In this document: positions 8,959 to 17,579 of the stretch, one piece after another | How positions within the stretch are numbered: position 1 is the stretch's first letter | Layout of the letters: every line of letters starts with the position of its first letter | Assembly (NCBI GenBank): GCA_016703895.1 | Contig: JADJBE010000011.1 | Location: 1 to 49,097 of the forward strand | DNA: 49,097 nt | From: Pseudomonadota bacterium | GTDB taxonomy: Bacteria; Pseudomonadota; Gammaproteobacteria; Steroidobacterales; Steroidobacteraceae | Direction: 5' to 3' | Program-made: the position numbers and the translations under genes | Notes under the pieces: model-generated | The model's input: only the letters and a program-made list of their open reading frames with translations | What the model was told of the DNA's origin: nothing | Database searches by the model: none

Positions 8959-10317
8959 TCAAGCAGAATGACGGGCCGCAGAAACCTTGAAGGGGCCAAT
9001 TGCGCAAAACAGAAGCAAGGCTGCTACAAGCGAGCCCCAGCGCCAACAATGGCCATGGAATAATGCAGCATCTGGTCAGACCCGAACACATAGTCCGTAA
9101 ACAGTGCCGTGAAGGTTCCCCCAAACCCTATACCCGTAAGGTTGATGAAAAACAGATAGAGCGCGCCCACCTGAGCCCGCAGACGATTGGGCGTTATCAT
9201 CTGCAAACCGGCTATGGCGGCGGCGAAAGGAAATCCGACGAAAAACACGAACGGCGCGAAAATGGCCATGGAGATCATCGGGTTTTCGACCAACGACAAA
9301 GTACCGGCGACTGGCACGAGCACCGAGGCTGAGATAAGCCCCACGATCAGCGGGCCATGCGTCTTCCCCTTGCTCAGATAATGATCGGAGAGCACACCGC
9401 CGAGGAAAATACCGGCGGTTCCGAAAACCACTACAATCAGGCCAAGCGGGGTCCCTGAATCCTGCACCGGGATACCATGCCGGCGATCGAAATAGGCAGG
9501 CGCCCAAGTGAGGATGCCGTTGAACACCAGGGTGATTGTCGAAAATCCTAGAAAATGGGTCAGAATCGTGGCCCGATTGAGCTTCAGGAAATCAAGAAGA
9601 TCACCAATCGAAGATGGTTGACCCTTGGCCGCAGCCAAGCTGTCCCGGCGCACCGGTTCCCGTACGGTGAGGAGCAACCCGGCAGCCAAAAGCCCCGGGA
9701 AACCGACAATAAAGAATACGGATTGCCATGGGCGCACATCCCCCACAAGAGGCAGGGTTACGACATCAATACCCTGAAGCTTCGAAATCACGAACGCACC
9801 AATCATGAAGGCGAACCCGATACCAAGAAACGCACCTGCGGAATAGAGACCTAGCGCCGCCCCGCGCCTTTCCTTGGGGAACAGGTCGGAAATCATGGAA
9901 TAGGCGGCTGGGGACAATGCCGCCTCCCCTATACCTACACCCACGCGCGCGGCAAACAACTGCCAGAAGTTGGATGCCATTCCGCAAATGCCGGTCATCA
10001 CGCTCCAGAACGCAACACCGCTTACAACAACGGCGCGCCGGCTACGCCGATCGGCCAGCCGCGCAATGGGAATGCCCATTATGGTGTAGAAGAGTGCAAA
10101 CGCCAGCCCGTGGAGGAGACTGAACTGCGTATCCGTAATGCCGAGATCAGCACGGATCGGCCCTACCAGCTGGGTCAGGATCTGCCGATCCACATAGGAC
10201 ACGATATAGCCCAGCATCAGAACGCTGACAGAATACCAACCCACGATAGGGGATGGCCAATGAAGAGCCTTCTGCCGGTGCGACGTTGGCCACCTCAGTA
10301 TTTCGGCTGTCGGACAT
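8959..10317 (-). CDS. MFS transporter (spinster-like), two frameshifts
   Basis: This inner-membrane major facilitator has about 12 hydrophobic segments. The main frame (9024-10244) begins WYSVSVLMLGYIVSYVDRQI and contains the loop signature RLADRRSRRAVVVSG and RVGVGIGEAALSPAAYSMI, typical of the spinster-like MFS common in sphingomonad and steroid- or aromatic-degrading gene clusters. Reading across a one-base insertion near 10240 extends the N-terminus to ATG 10317 (MSDSRNTEVANVAPAEGS). A one-base deletion near 9030 extends the C-terminus through another helix (SLVAALLLFCAIGPFKVSAA) to TGA at 8959. Substrate unknown; import of a carbon source is likely from context. Confidence 0.82.
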
Positions 10318-10525
10318 ACGGTTTGGTATAGGGCTTGAGACGTTCGGGAAGCGCGGGTTGATAGTAGGGCATCCGGGAGAAAGGCTTCTTTTCGTTGTCG
10401 AAGCAGTTGTCCAATCGCCCATCTATGAGCCGGACGAAGAGATTATAACCAGTGACGATGTCCGAGGGCGCGTGATGAACCTCCTCTCGCTACCAGACGT
10501 AACCGCCGCGACCCACGCGACTCAT
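10295..10525 (-). pseudogene. Unidentified short protein with an in-frame stop
   Basis: On the minus strand a frame from ATG 10525 (MSRVGRGGYVW) meets TAG at 10490-10492 and then reads 65 very protein-like residues: REEVHHAPSDIVTGYNLF, then GRLDNCFDNEKKPFSRMPYY and KPYTKPYVRQPKY, ending at 10295. Its end overlaps the proposed MFS start by 23 bp, implying coupling. I do not recognise the family. It may be the C-terminal end of a larger enzyme whose front was lost, or an intact small protein with a sequencing error at the stop. Confidence 0.45.
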
Positions 10526-10562
10526 ATCCACCCCAACATCCCCGTCCTCTATCCAATGACGC

Positions 10563-10588
10563 AGACCAGTCCTTTTTGGGACTGGCCT
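10563..10588. terminator. Candidate hairpin after the TonB receptor gene
   Basis: GACCAGTCC and GGACTGGCC form a 9-bp stem (one G-T pair) around a short T-rich loop, about 15 bp downstream of the receptor stop codon on the minus strand. No U-tract follows, so intrinsic termination is uncertain. Confidence 0.3.
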
Positions 10589-10603
10589 ACGTCATATGCT
10601 TGA

Positions 10604-12843
10604 TCAAAAGTTGACGTTGACTTGGAGCGCCCAAGACCGCCCCTGCGCCGGATAGCCGAGGGAGTTCCCGATCTGGAAGCGGTCTTTCGCCGGGTCACTA
10701 GTGGACGTGAAGCGAACGCCGTTCTGGTAGTACTCCTTGTCAAAGATATTCTTTACGAGGAAGCCAATGCTCCAGTCGTTATCCGGCAGATCGTAGGAGA
10801 TCCGCGCATCCGCTAGCGCAAATCCGCTCTGGCCAACTATGTCCTCATTGAACTGCGTGAAGTAGAGTTTGGACTGATAAACGACTTGACCGAACAAGGT
10901 CACGGTGCCGCCGTTGGAAAGCGCAAGATCATACTTCGAGTTGGCAGTAAACTTGAGCTCCGGCGCGTTAGCCAGAGTATTGCCGGACAGGTCAAACGCC
11001 CGCGCTGCGCCGGCAGCGGCACCGTTACAAGTGCTCGCCAACTCGGCCAGGGGTTGCATTAGCTGGGCAAATCCCGAATGGTGAGAGGAAGTTGTCATAT
11101 TTCGCATCCAGATAGGCCCCAGATACATTGATCCGCCATTCTGGCGTCGGCAGAGCAATGGCTTCGATTTCCAGCCCGTTGGTGGTGGCTGACGCCGCGT
11201 TGGTGGTGACCGTCAGGCCGTTGAGCGTGGTCGTTACCTGCAGGTCCTTGTAGTCATAATAAAACGCGGTTGCATTCAGCCTCAGACGGCGGTCCATGAA
11301 CTCGGACCGGACACCCACTTCATAGCTCCACAAAACTTCCTCGTTAAAAGAGGGGCTCGCGGTCAGTCCATTCCACCCACCAGACTTAAACGCCTTCGAG
11401 GCAGAGGCAAACACGTTGGCATCATCATTGATGTCATACTGGACAACAAAACGCGGTGAGAGGTCTTGCCAGCTCTTCTTGTCATCGCGTCTGGAGAAAC
11501 AGTCACGGCTGCCAGGCTGTCGAGGCCATGGAGGAAATCACCGCCAATAATCGCTCCGATAGAAGTAAAATCCTTCTTCTCCTCGTAGGAATAACGCAAG
11601 CCTGCGATCAAGGAGAGCTGTTCAGTAGCCCTGAACCTCGCCTGGCCGAATGCGGCAAAGGCATCCGCCGTATCGTCATTGGGAATAATGATTGTACGAT
11701 TGATGTTCGCCCGAATCAGACCTAGTGCGCCGCGCTTGTCCTCGTGTAGGTAGTACCCGCCCAGCAAGACGTCAAAATTGCCCCATGCGGCCTGGACACG
11801 CAATTCCTGCGAGAACTGCGTCGTGTCGTACTGGAGATTTGACCGGGTCACATCAATTTCGGTTCCGTCGGTGTTGAACAGGTGATCACTGTCGTAGCTC
11901 TTGTAGCCAGTTACGGAACTCAGGGTCACATTCTCATTGACCTTATAGTCTGCGAGCATCGTGACACCCCAGAACTCCCATAGCTGCTTGGTGGGCAAGT
12001 CATTCCTGGTCTCATCGATTTTCCCAGTCGGCACAGCGCCCAGCGTTTCCGCCATACCCAAATGATCACGCGGAATGATCGTCCCGTTGCCGCTTTTGAA
12101 TTCGCTCCAGTCCGCGATGATCCGGACGTTCAGCGGCTCGTCGCGACCGAACTCCACCTGCCCGCGCATGGCGAAGAGACCATTATCATCGATCTGATCA
12201 CCGCCGCGGGGATCAAGATCCTTGGTGAAACCGTCATCTTCGAGAGACCTGAACGACAATCGGGCCAGCACACCATCCGTGACCGCGCCACTGACCGCGC
12301 CCTCAAACTCACGCCGTTTCCAGCTACCCATGCCGGCGCGTACATAACCTTCCAACTCCTCGGTCGGCGCTCTGGAAATGATATTGATGGCTCCGGCAGT
12401 CGCATTTCGACCGTAAAGCGTTCCCTGCGGGCCGCGAAGAATCTCCACACGCTCCACATCAAGGAACTGGGTCAGGCCCATGTGGGTGCGCGCGAGATAG
12501 ACGCCGTCCTGATGCATGGCAACGGACGGATCAACCGTGACGCCGTACCCATTTGTGCCGATACCGCGGATATAGAGCTGCGCCTCACCCGTAGCGCTGG
12601 AGAACGCCAAGCTCGGGGTTTCAACCGCAATGCCCTGGATATCGTACACATTCTGGTTTTGAAGCTGGTTGCCCGCGTATGCGACGATTGAAATCGGTAC
12701 GTGCTGAAGACTCCACCCGCTTCTCTGCGGTGACGGTTTACCTCCTCAAGGACAGCCTCCTTTTGCTGCGCATGAGCCGTTGACGCAAGAACAATCAGTG
12801 CGGTCCCCGCCAGAAGGCCGCGGCATACGAAGGCATTGGTCAT
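10604..12843 (-). CDS. TonB-dependent outer-membrane receptor, frameshifted
   Basis: About 745 residues are recoverable across at least four frame changes (near 12735, 12710, 11450 and 11040). ATG 12843 follows GAGGAACGC and begins a signal peptide (MTNAFVCRGLLAGTALIVLA, ending AHAQQ). The plug domain carries VYDIQGIAVETPSLAFSS and the hallmark ERVEILRGPQGTLYGRN. The barrel follows with typical repeats such as ELRVQAAWGNFDVLLGGYYL and ends ALQVNVNF, a proper C-terminal Phe. It imports a bulky substrate across the outer membrane with TonB-ExbBD energy. Sphingomonad-type receptors of this class often serve catabolic loci; here the neighbours are an MFS carrier and a glyoxalase-like enzyme. Confidence 0.87.
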
Positions 12844-12930
12844 AGTATTGCGTTCCTCAGATCTTGTTTTCGCGCGATAGGACTTCAATTCGATTGAGAC
12901 AAAGCGACGCCCCCCCGCTTTCAGTAGCAT

Positions 12931-13238
12931 AGGGCATTAGAGTCCTCCGCTATTGTAACAGCCGTCATGGCCAACTGCTTTGCGTAACGAGCCGGTACCG
13001 CATGGGCGCCGTGACTGTGGCAGCTCGGCCCAAACGCCCAACCACGGCAGCGAGCTCGAAGCGTCGGTGCTCGGAATGCGGCGCTCAGAGTCGACAAAGC
13101 TGATCGATGAAGAGGCCGTGATCTCGTGTCAAAATCAGACGCGCACTCGCTATGCCTCCTTGAGAATTCATGAGCAGCATGACGAGAACGCCGGAATCTC
13201 TGTTTGTCTTGAGACTGAACGTGGAGGATTGGTAATTC
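12931..13238. promoter_or_regulatory. Divergent intergenic region between TonB receptor and GST genes
   Basis: About 300 bp separate the receptor and GST starts and hold no supported gene, so both promoters must lie here. I cannot point to a confident -35/-10 pair or operator. Confidence 0.35.
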
Positions 13239-13934
13239 GTGAAACTTGTAACTTCTCCGGATCCGGGTTACATCCATAAGGTACTCGTCGTGGCACACGA
13301 GGCGGGCGTGTTGCGTGACTTGGAATTTGAGTGCCTATATCCTTTTGTAGAGGATTCGCCGCTTTGGCAAAGCAATCCACTCGGCAAAGTGCCCTATTTG
13401 CACACCGACGACGGTGAGGTTCTGTATGGTGGTCTTGTTGTTTGCGAATACTTGGATTCGTTGAGCACCGGACGTCATCTCTTCCCTCAGGATGCGCGGC
13501 GTTGGAGGGCTCTACGCCAGATGTCGTTGGGCGATGGCCTTTTCGACGCTGTGGTGCATATGCAGCTGGAGAGTGTTCGCCCTCGCGAGGACTGGCGGAT
13601 CGACGTACTTAAGCATGATCGCCACAAAATTATGGCGGCGTTTGATCAGCTCGAGCGTGATGCGAGGACCTTTACATCGACGGATTTCCATATCGGCCAT
13701 GTCTGCATTGCGGGAGGAATTTCGTACTTTGTCAGTCCCGGTCCGCCGCCGCGCATGGACCCACGGCCCAACAGAATCGTTATGTGTCAGCTAGAATCGG
13801 GCGACGAAACCTACGACTGGCGCGTTGGTCACCCAGCGCTTTCGGAATGGTACGACGAAATCACAAAGCGCCCATCGATGAATTCTCTCGCAGCACATGA
13901 AGCGATCGGTGCGGTGGACAGACCTGCGACTTAA
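13239..13934 (+). CDS. Glutathione S-transferase family protein
   Basis: The 231-residue protein opens MKLVTSPDPGYIHKVLVVAH, a thioredoxin-like domain with the cis-Pro motif NPLGKVPYL and YGGLVVCEYLD near residue 65. An alpha-helical C-terminal domain follows (FDAVVHMQLESVRPREDWRI, HPALSEWYDEITKRP). A short stretch around residues 168-182 (SPGPPPRMDPRPN) looks abnormal and may hide a compensated frameshift. GTG start; GGAGG lies 11 nt upstream. It is divergent from the receptor gene, with about 395 bp between. GSTs in such clusters often open rings, dehalogenate or isomerise pathway intermediates; the substrate is unknown. Confidence 0.83.
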   Translation: MKLVTSPDPGYIHKVLVVAHEAGVLRDLEFECLYPFVEDSPLWQSNPLGKVPYLHTDDGEVLYGGLVVCEYLDSLSTGRHLFPQDARRWRALRQMSLGDGLFDAVVHMQLESVRPREDWRIDVLKHDRHKIMAAFDQLERDARTFTSTDFHIGHVCIAGGISYFVSPGPPPRMDPRPNRIVMCQLESGDETYDWRVGHPALSEWYDEITKRPSMNSLAAHEAIGAVDRPAT

Positions 13935-13972
13935 TATGAAGTAGCAGGTCCAGACAAGATCGGAGGAAGAAA

Positions 13973-14068
13973 GTGATTTTTGTCGCGCTTCATGTCAACT
14001 TGGACAAAATGCTTTGGTTAGGAAGGGAGACTTTCACGGCTCAAGCGGCCTCGGTTAGTCGCTGCTGA
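13973..14068 (+). pseudogene. Gene start with good RBS, cut by an IS3 end
   Basis: GGAGGAAGAAA directly precedes GTG 13973, but only the first two or three codons belong to a native gene. The IS3-family right end begins at 13981 and the frame then runs through IS sequence to TGA 14066-14068. A gene downstream of the GST was therefore cut off by the IS or by a deletion next to it. Confidence 0.5.
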
Positions 14069-14824
14069 TTGATCAGTTTTCGGTGCGCACGGGCCGCAGC
14101 AAGTCGCCGCGCACGCTCCACTCGAAGATCATCCGGTCGGCCGCGATGCCAAGTCGCTGGAGTCATATAGCCCAGCGTGGCATGCAATCGTTCTTGGTTG
14201 TAGGGCGCACGAGGCTCGCGATCGTCGCCTGCGCCTCGAGATAATTGTTGCCATAGTTGTCGCTCGTCTCGTCGCGCACGGTGCCGTTGAAGCGCTCGGC
14301 AATGCCGTTTGATTCGGGATGTTGGCGACGCGTCTTGATGTCGAGCAAGTTGTGCGCCTTGCCGACCGCGGCGATATCCCGATTGACGAACTCGCTGCCG
14401 TGATCGTGCACGATGCGCGGCTGCACGGAGCCTGCGGCCTCCAGCGCCACCTCAAGCTCGATTGAGACTGACTTGCCATCGAGCCGCGTGAGTAGCCGGT
14501 GATGCACCAGGTAGCGGCTGTAGGCATCGATAAAACTCACCAGGAAGTAGAACCGGCACCGCACCCAGACGTACATCACATCGGTATGCCATTGCTGATT
14601 CGGCGCCGTGGGGCGAAAGTCATAGCTGCCTGAGGATCGTTCCGAGCGCTTCCAACGGGATAACAAGTCCGCTTCGCTCAGCACCCGATAGACCGTGCTT
14701 TCGCCGACGCTGGCGATGTCTGCATCGATCATCATCCACGTGAGCTTGCGATACCCGATGCGCGGGTGCAGCAGCGCAAAGCCGCCGATCCGCTCACGCT
14801 CCTCGGCCAGCACTAAGCTACACA
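13981..14824 (-). mobile_element. IS3-family element, internally deleted copy
   Basis: The right end TGTCGCGCTTCATG at 13981 pairs imperfectly with the left end TGTGTAGCTTCATC, of which the last 10 bp remain at 14815-14824. Between them lies the DDE half of orfB on the minus strand: RIGGFALLHPRIGYRKLTWM, then a WHTDVMYVW motif (first Asp), RIVHDHGSEFVNRDI (second Asp) and HPESNGIAERFNGTVRDE (Glu). One frameshift near 14195 precedes the end, TGA 14041-14043. All of orfA and the start of orfB are deleted. It is the same element as at 2327-4630 and sits at the same position in the integrase gene. Confidence 0.82.
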
Positions 14825-15060
14825 CAGGGTTTCTAAACCTGCAGGTACACGACCTGAAACATACCTTCGGCCGGCGATTGCGCGCCGCGAGTGTGTCATT
14901 TGAGGACCGTCAGGATCTTCTGGGCCATCGCAGCGGCCGCATTGCGAGTCACTACTCACGCGCGGAATTATCGAATCTGATTGCGGCCGCGGAGAAGGTT
15001 TGTGGCCAGGATGGACACAAAACGGCCACAAGCACCTGGCTTCGCCGCAGAGCAACATGA
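14825..15060 (+). pseudogene. Tyrosine integrase, C-terminal fragment (second copy)
   Basis: This is the uninterrupted version of the fragment at 4631-7493: HDLKHTFGRRLRAA, DRQDLLGHRSGRI, SHYSRAELSNLI with the catalytic Tyr, and TGA 15058-15060. The N-terminal part is replaced by the IS3 terminus at 14824. The first 76 bp are identical to the other copy and the remainder nearly so. It lies 39 bp from the tRNA-Lys 3' copy at 15100. Confidence 0.85.
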
Positions 15061-15099
15061 CCCGATCGCTCGTAAGTTGGTGATTGTATTGGCCCAAAA

Positions 15100-15144
15100 T
15101 GGTGGGCCCTGTGCGATTCGAACGCACGACCAACTAGTTAAAAG
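15100..15144 (-). repeat. att site: copy of tRNA-Lys 3' end (second)
   Basis: This has the same 45 nt as at 7533-7577, again with CAACTAGTT instead of the CAACTGGTT of the intact tRNA-Lys. It marks the boundary between segments B and C. The 5' half of the tRNA is absent. Confidence 0.9.
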
Positions 15145-15425
15145 GCCTCTGCTCTAGTTGTAAGTCTCTGATTACTAACCACTTGCCTCAGGGCGTTTGT
15201 TGCGACTTTGGCAGGACTGAGCACGACTGAGCAGCACTGATAGACACGAATTGGACACACCCGAAGTGCGCGCTTCAAATCTGCTTCAACGCCTTAGCCA
15301 CCCCCCGACGCCTCGTACAAAACCTGGCAAGGCTCTGATTCAGCATGTGAACACGGCTGAGGCCTTACCGTCGTTGCGCTATAGCAGGTCTCAAATTTGC
15401 CGATTTCACCTCGAAGAGTTCAATC

Positions 15426-15656
15426 ATGGCAACACTGGATCGAATCACCCGCCAACCCGCCGTCATGGGCGGCAAGGCTTGCGTCTGCGGGATGCGGGTG
15501 TCTGTCGGCATGATCGTCGGCCAAATCGGTGCGGGCCGGACCATCGAGAAATTACTGGCGGATTACCCGTATTTAGAACGCGAGGAGATATTGCAGGCCC
15601 TGCAGTACGCGGCCTGGTTGGCCGAGGAGCGCGAAGTCACCCTGGCGAAAGCTTGA
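15426..15656 (+). CDS. DUF433 protein, probable antitoxin
   Basis: The 76-residue protein shows the DUF433 pattern: ITRQPAVMGGKACVCGMRVS, then a helix-turn-helix-like IGAGRTIEKLLADYPYLERE and EILQALQYAAWLAEE. DUF433 proteins are commonly the antitoxin partner of a PIN-like DUF5615 protein, which is exactly the next gene. The stop TGA 15654-15656 overlaps the TTG start of that gene. The usual core of the motif reads KPCIRGTRV; here the segment is KACVCGMRV. Confidence 0.87.
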   Translation: MATLDRITRQPAVMGGKACVCGMRVSVGMIVGQIGAGRTIEKLLADYPYLEREEILQALQYAAWLAEEREVTLAKA

Positions 15657-16045
15657 AGCTCCTGATCGATATGAATCTGTCGCCGCATGGGGTCATTCGA
15701 CTGCCGGCGGCGGGTTTCGAGGCTGAGCATTGGTCCGCGCTGGGATCCGCCGATGCGAGTGAGGTCGATCTAATGGAGTTTGCCGCTCGGCGAGGCTACG
15801 TCGTTGTCACACATGATCTGGAATTCGGCGCCATCCTGGCAGCGACTCAAGGCCGACGATCGAGCGTCGTGCAGCTACCTGCCGACAATCTGCATCCCGA
15901 TGTCATCGGGGACGTCCTGACCGGTGCGATACGGCAGATGTCGGATGACCTGGTTGCCGGGGCACTGCTGACGGTCGAACCGCCGCTGTGCGACCTTGCG
16001 GCGTCAGAATTGCTGCAGTCATTTGCCTCTTTGGTTAGATCTTAG
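15653..16045 (+). CDS. DUF5615 PIN-like protein, probable toxin
   Basis: The 130-residue protein starts at TTG 15653, giving MKLLIDMNLSPHGVIRLPAA with the conserved Asp of the PIN-like fold. GYVVVTHDLEFGAILAATQG follows with a second acidic cluster, then RSSVVQLPADNLHPDVIGDV. The family consists of predicted ribonuclease-like toxins related to VapC and Mut7-C. The 3' tail after about residue 115 is more variable. Translation is coupled to the antitoxin by a TTGA overlap. No RBS is visible for a separate start, which supports coupling. Confidence 0.85.
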   Translation: MKLLIDMNLSPHGVIRLPAAGFEAEHWSALGSADASEVDLMEFAARRGYVVVTHDLEFGAILAATQGRRSSVVQLPADNLHPDVIGDVLTGAIRQMSDDLVAGALLTVEPPLCDLAASELLQSFASLVRS

Positions 16046-16186
16046 CGAAAGCTGCGGACGGAAGTGGTTCAAGCCCGCACTCGCGCTAGAGAAGCGACGT
16101 TTTTTGACGTAGGGTTGGCTGGCCTTGTTTTTCTACTGCCTCGTTAGGCCGCACCTTTTGCGCCGGCCCGTACCAAAGGAGGTTTT
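16046..16186. other. Intergenic, no feature recognised
   Basis: I see no gene between the DUF5615 stop and the truncated ORF at 16187. Small GC-rich inverted words occur, for example GGCCGCACC/GCGCCGGCC, but not a convincing terminator. Confidence 0.3.
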
Positions 16187-16270
16187 ATGTCGAGCAAAAC
16201 AATTGTCCTGCTCGTCGGATGGCACCCCGACGCCGTCGACTTTGCTGTTCGCCGGAGAGTTTCAGTCTGA
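16187..16270 (+). pseudogene. Gene start with strong RBS, truncated after 20 codons
   Basis: AAAGGAGG lies 4 nt before ATG 16187, among the best ribosome sites in the window. The first residues, MSSKTIVLLVGWHPDAVDFA, form a convincing beta strand and loop of an alpha/beta protein. The frame then degenerates to TGA 16268-16270. What follows is not protein-like, so the gene was probably cut by recombination. I do not recognise the family. Confidence 0.45.
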
Positions 16271-16570
16271 CTAAGTAGCATGTGATTTAAGACACCTAGT
16301 CGGCACCGACATCGTAATTAGGAGCGCAGAGTGTGACGCTGCCGGTACGGACAACAACCAGATCCGGGGCATGCGACGCCATACGCGTACAGCCCGCGAG
16401 CTCGAAGGGCGGATACCACCGCGAAAACACCCCTCCTCGTCACCGTTCAACACGCTGACGCGGATTTGCAGCAGCACCTCCCACATCTGGGTACTCTCAC
16501 CGCCACTCTTTGTTAAGTTGGTGACGGGAACTTGGCATCGTGGGAGTGCGACGAGCGCTTTAATTATAGA
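16271..16570. other. No gene seen
   Basis: Frames on both strands are short and lack motifs. The minus-strand frame across this region has no RBS or domain and overlaps the PAP2 start. Confidence 0.3.
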
Positions 16571-17314
16571 ATGATGAGTACGGTTATGAGCCACACCTCC
16601 GAGATCGCAGAACGGGTCCGCCCTCACCGCAGAGACAGCTGCATACTCGTGGGCTTTCTGGTGGCGGCGACTACCCTGTACGGATTTCTTAAGTTGGCGT
16701 CTGAGGTCGTCGAGGGCGACACGGTTGCGATCGACGTCATGATTCTGCAGGCGCTGCGAACCGCGCAGGATATGACGGTTCCCGTAGGACCCACGTGGCT
16801 GAAAACCGTGTTGATCGATTTTACCGCTCTAGGCGGAGCCCCGATTCTTGCTCTCGTCACCTTGCTGGCTGTCGGATTCTTGGCCGCACAGCGCAAGTGG
16901 GCGACCGCTGCATTCGTTGTGCTATCCATTTGCGGCGGCGCAGTCCTAAGCGCACTGATCAAGACGGTCTTCAGTCGTGAAAGGCCCGAACTGGTCCCGC
17001 ACCTCGTGGAAGTTGCGTCGCCCAGTTTTCCCAGCGGTCATGCCATGAATTCGGCGATCGTGTATCTGACCTTGGCGGTATTGCTCGCACGCAGCCAGGA
17101 ACCGCGGCGACTGCAAGTGTACCTAATCAGCATCGCGGTTTGCCTCACCCTCTTGGTCGGAACCACGCGGGTTTTCCTGGGCGTGCATTGGCCCAGCGAC
17201 GTGCTTGCCGGCTGGATGGTCGGTGCAGCATGGGCGGCTCTCTGTTCATTGGGTGCCAAAATGCTTCAAAATTCGCGGCGCATCGAGCGGCCAGCACACG
17301 AAACGCCAGTTTGA
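16571..17314 (+). CDS. PAP2-family membrane phosphatase
   Basis: The 247-residue protein has about six membrane segments. The three PAP2 catalytic motifs are present: KTVFSRERP, PSFPSGHAMN and TRVFLGVHWPSDVLAG, with the conserved His residues. Enzymes of this family remove phosphate from lipid phosphates such as undecaprenyl pyrophosphate or phosphatidic acid at the periplasmic face. ATG 16571 is followed by a second ATG; a TTG at 16532 is also in frame. No strong RBS is visible. It stands alone between the TA pair and a noncoding block. Confidence 0.88.
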   Translation: MMSTVMSHTSEIAERVRPHRRDSCILVGFLVAATTLYGFLKLASEVVEGDTVAIDVMILQALRTAQDMTVPVGPTWLKTVLIDFTALGGAPILALVTLLAVGFLAAQRKWATAAFVVLSICGGAVLSALIKTVFSRERPELVPHLVEVASPSFPSGHAMNSAIVYLTLAVLLARSQEPRRLQVYLISIAVCLTLLVGTTRVFLGVHWPSDVLAGWMVGAAWAALCSLGAKMLQNSRRIERPAHETPV

Positions 17315-17579
17315 GCCCGGACGAGCAATCACGCCTAACGACGGACAGTTCGTCAGGACTGAAAACCTCTAACGCCCTATAAGGCTAGCGGCTGAAGTCA
17401 CGCAGAGGCTCTATTGACGCGGTTGAACAGCCGTCGCTGCAGCGCGAAACGTCCGGAGCACGAGGCGCCCCGCCGCCGCGTCGGATACCGTCATCAAGCT
17501 TTGGACCAATGAGGTCGATCCATTGAACAAGAGTATTGATCAGTCAGAAGTGAAGCAGGATGTGGATTACCCTAATAAC
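17315..17579 (+). pseudogene. Noncoding stretch with a trace of coding sequence
   Basis: From about 17427 one frame reads protein-like residues (SDTVIKLWTNEVDPLNKSID, then QSEVKQDVDYPN) without an identifiable start. It runs into the TGTC-box region and stops at TGA 17616-17618. It may be a gene fragment cut by the element to its right. Nothing else is seen in 17315-17426. Confidence 0.3.

Larger units (their letters stand above)
14815..15260. repeat. Second copy of the integrase/att direct repeat
   Basis: Bases 14815-14900 are identical to 4621-4706, and 14895-15260 correspond to 7328-7693. The IS21 insertion separates the two parts only in the first copy. The repeat includes 10 bp of the IS3 end, so the IS3 insertion in the integrase predates the duplication. 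Confidence 0.88.

Noticed and set aside
7533..15147. tRNA-Lys genes at 7533 and 15100
   Set aside because: Only the 3' 45 nt are present; the D arm and acceptor 5' strand are missing, so they are att remnants.
15251..15652. N-terminal extension of the DUF5615 ORF back to 15251
   Set aside because: The extension is out-of-frame translation over the DUF433 gene and the repeat; family length requires the TTG at 15653.
16271..16627. 118-codon minus-strand ORF overlapping the PAP2 start
   Set aside because: It has no motif or RBS and overlaps a well-supported gene.
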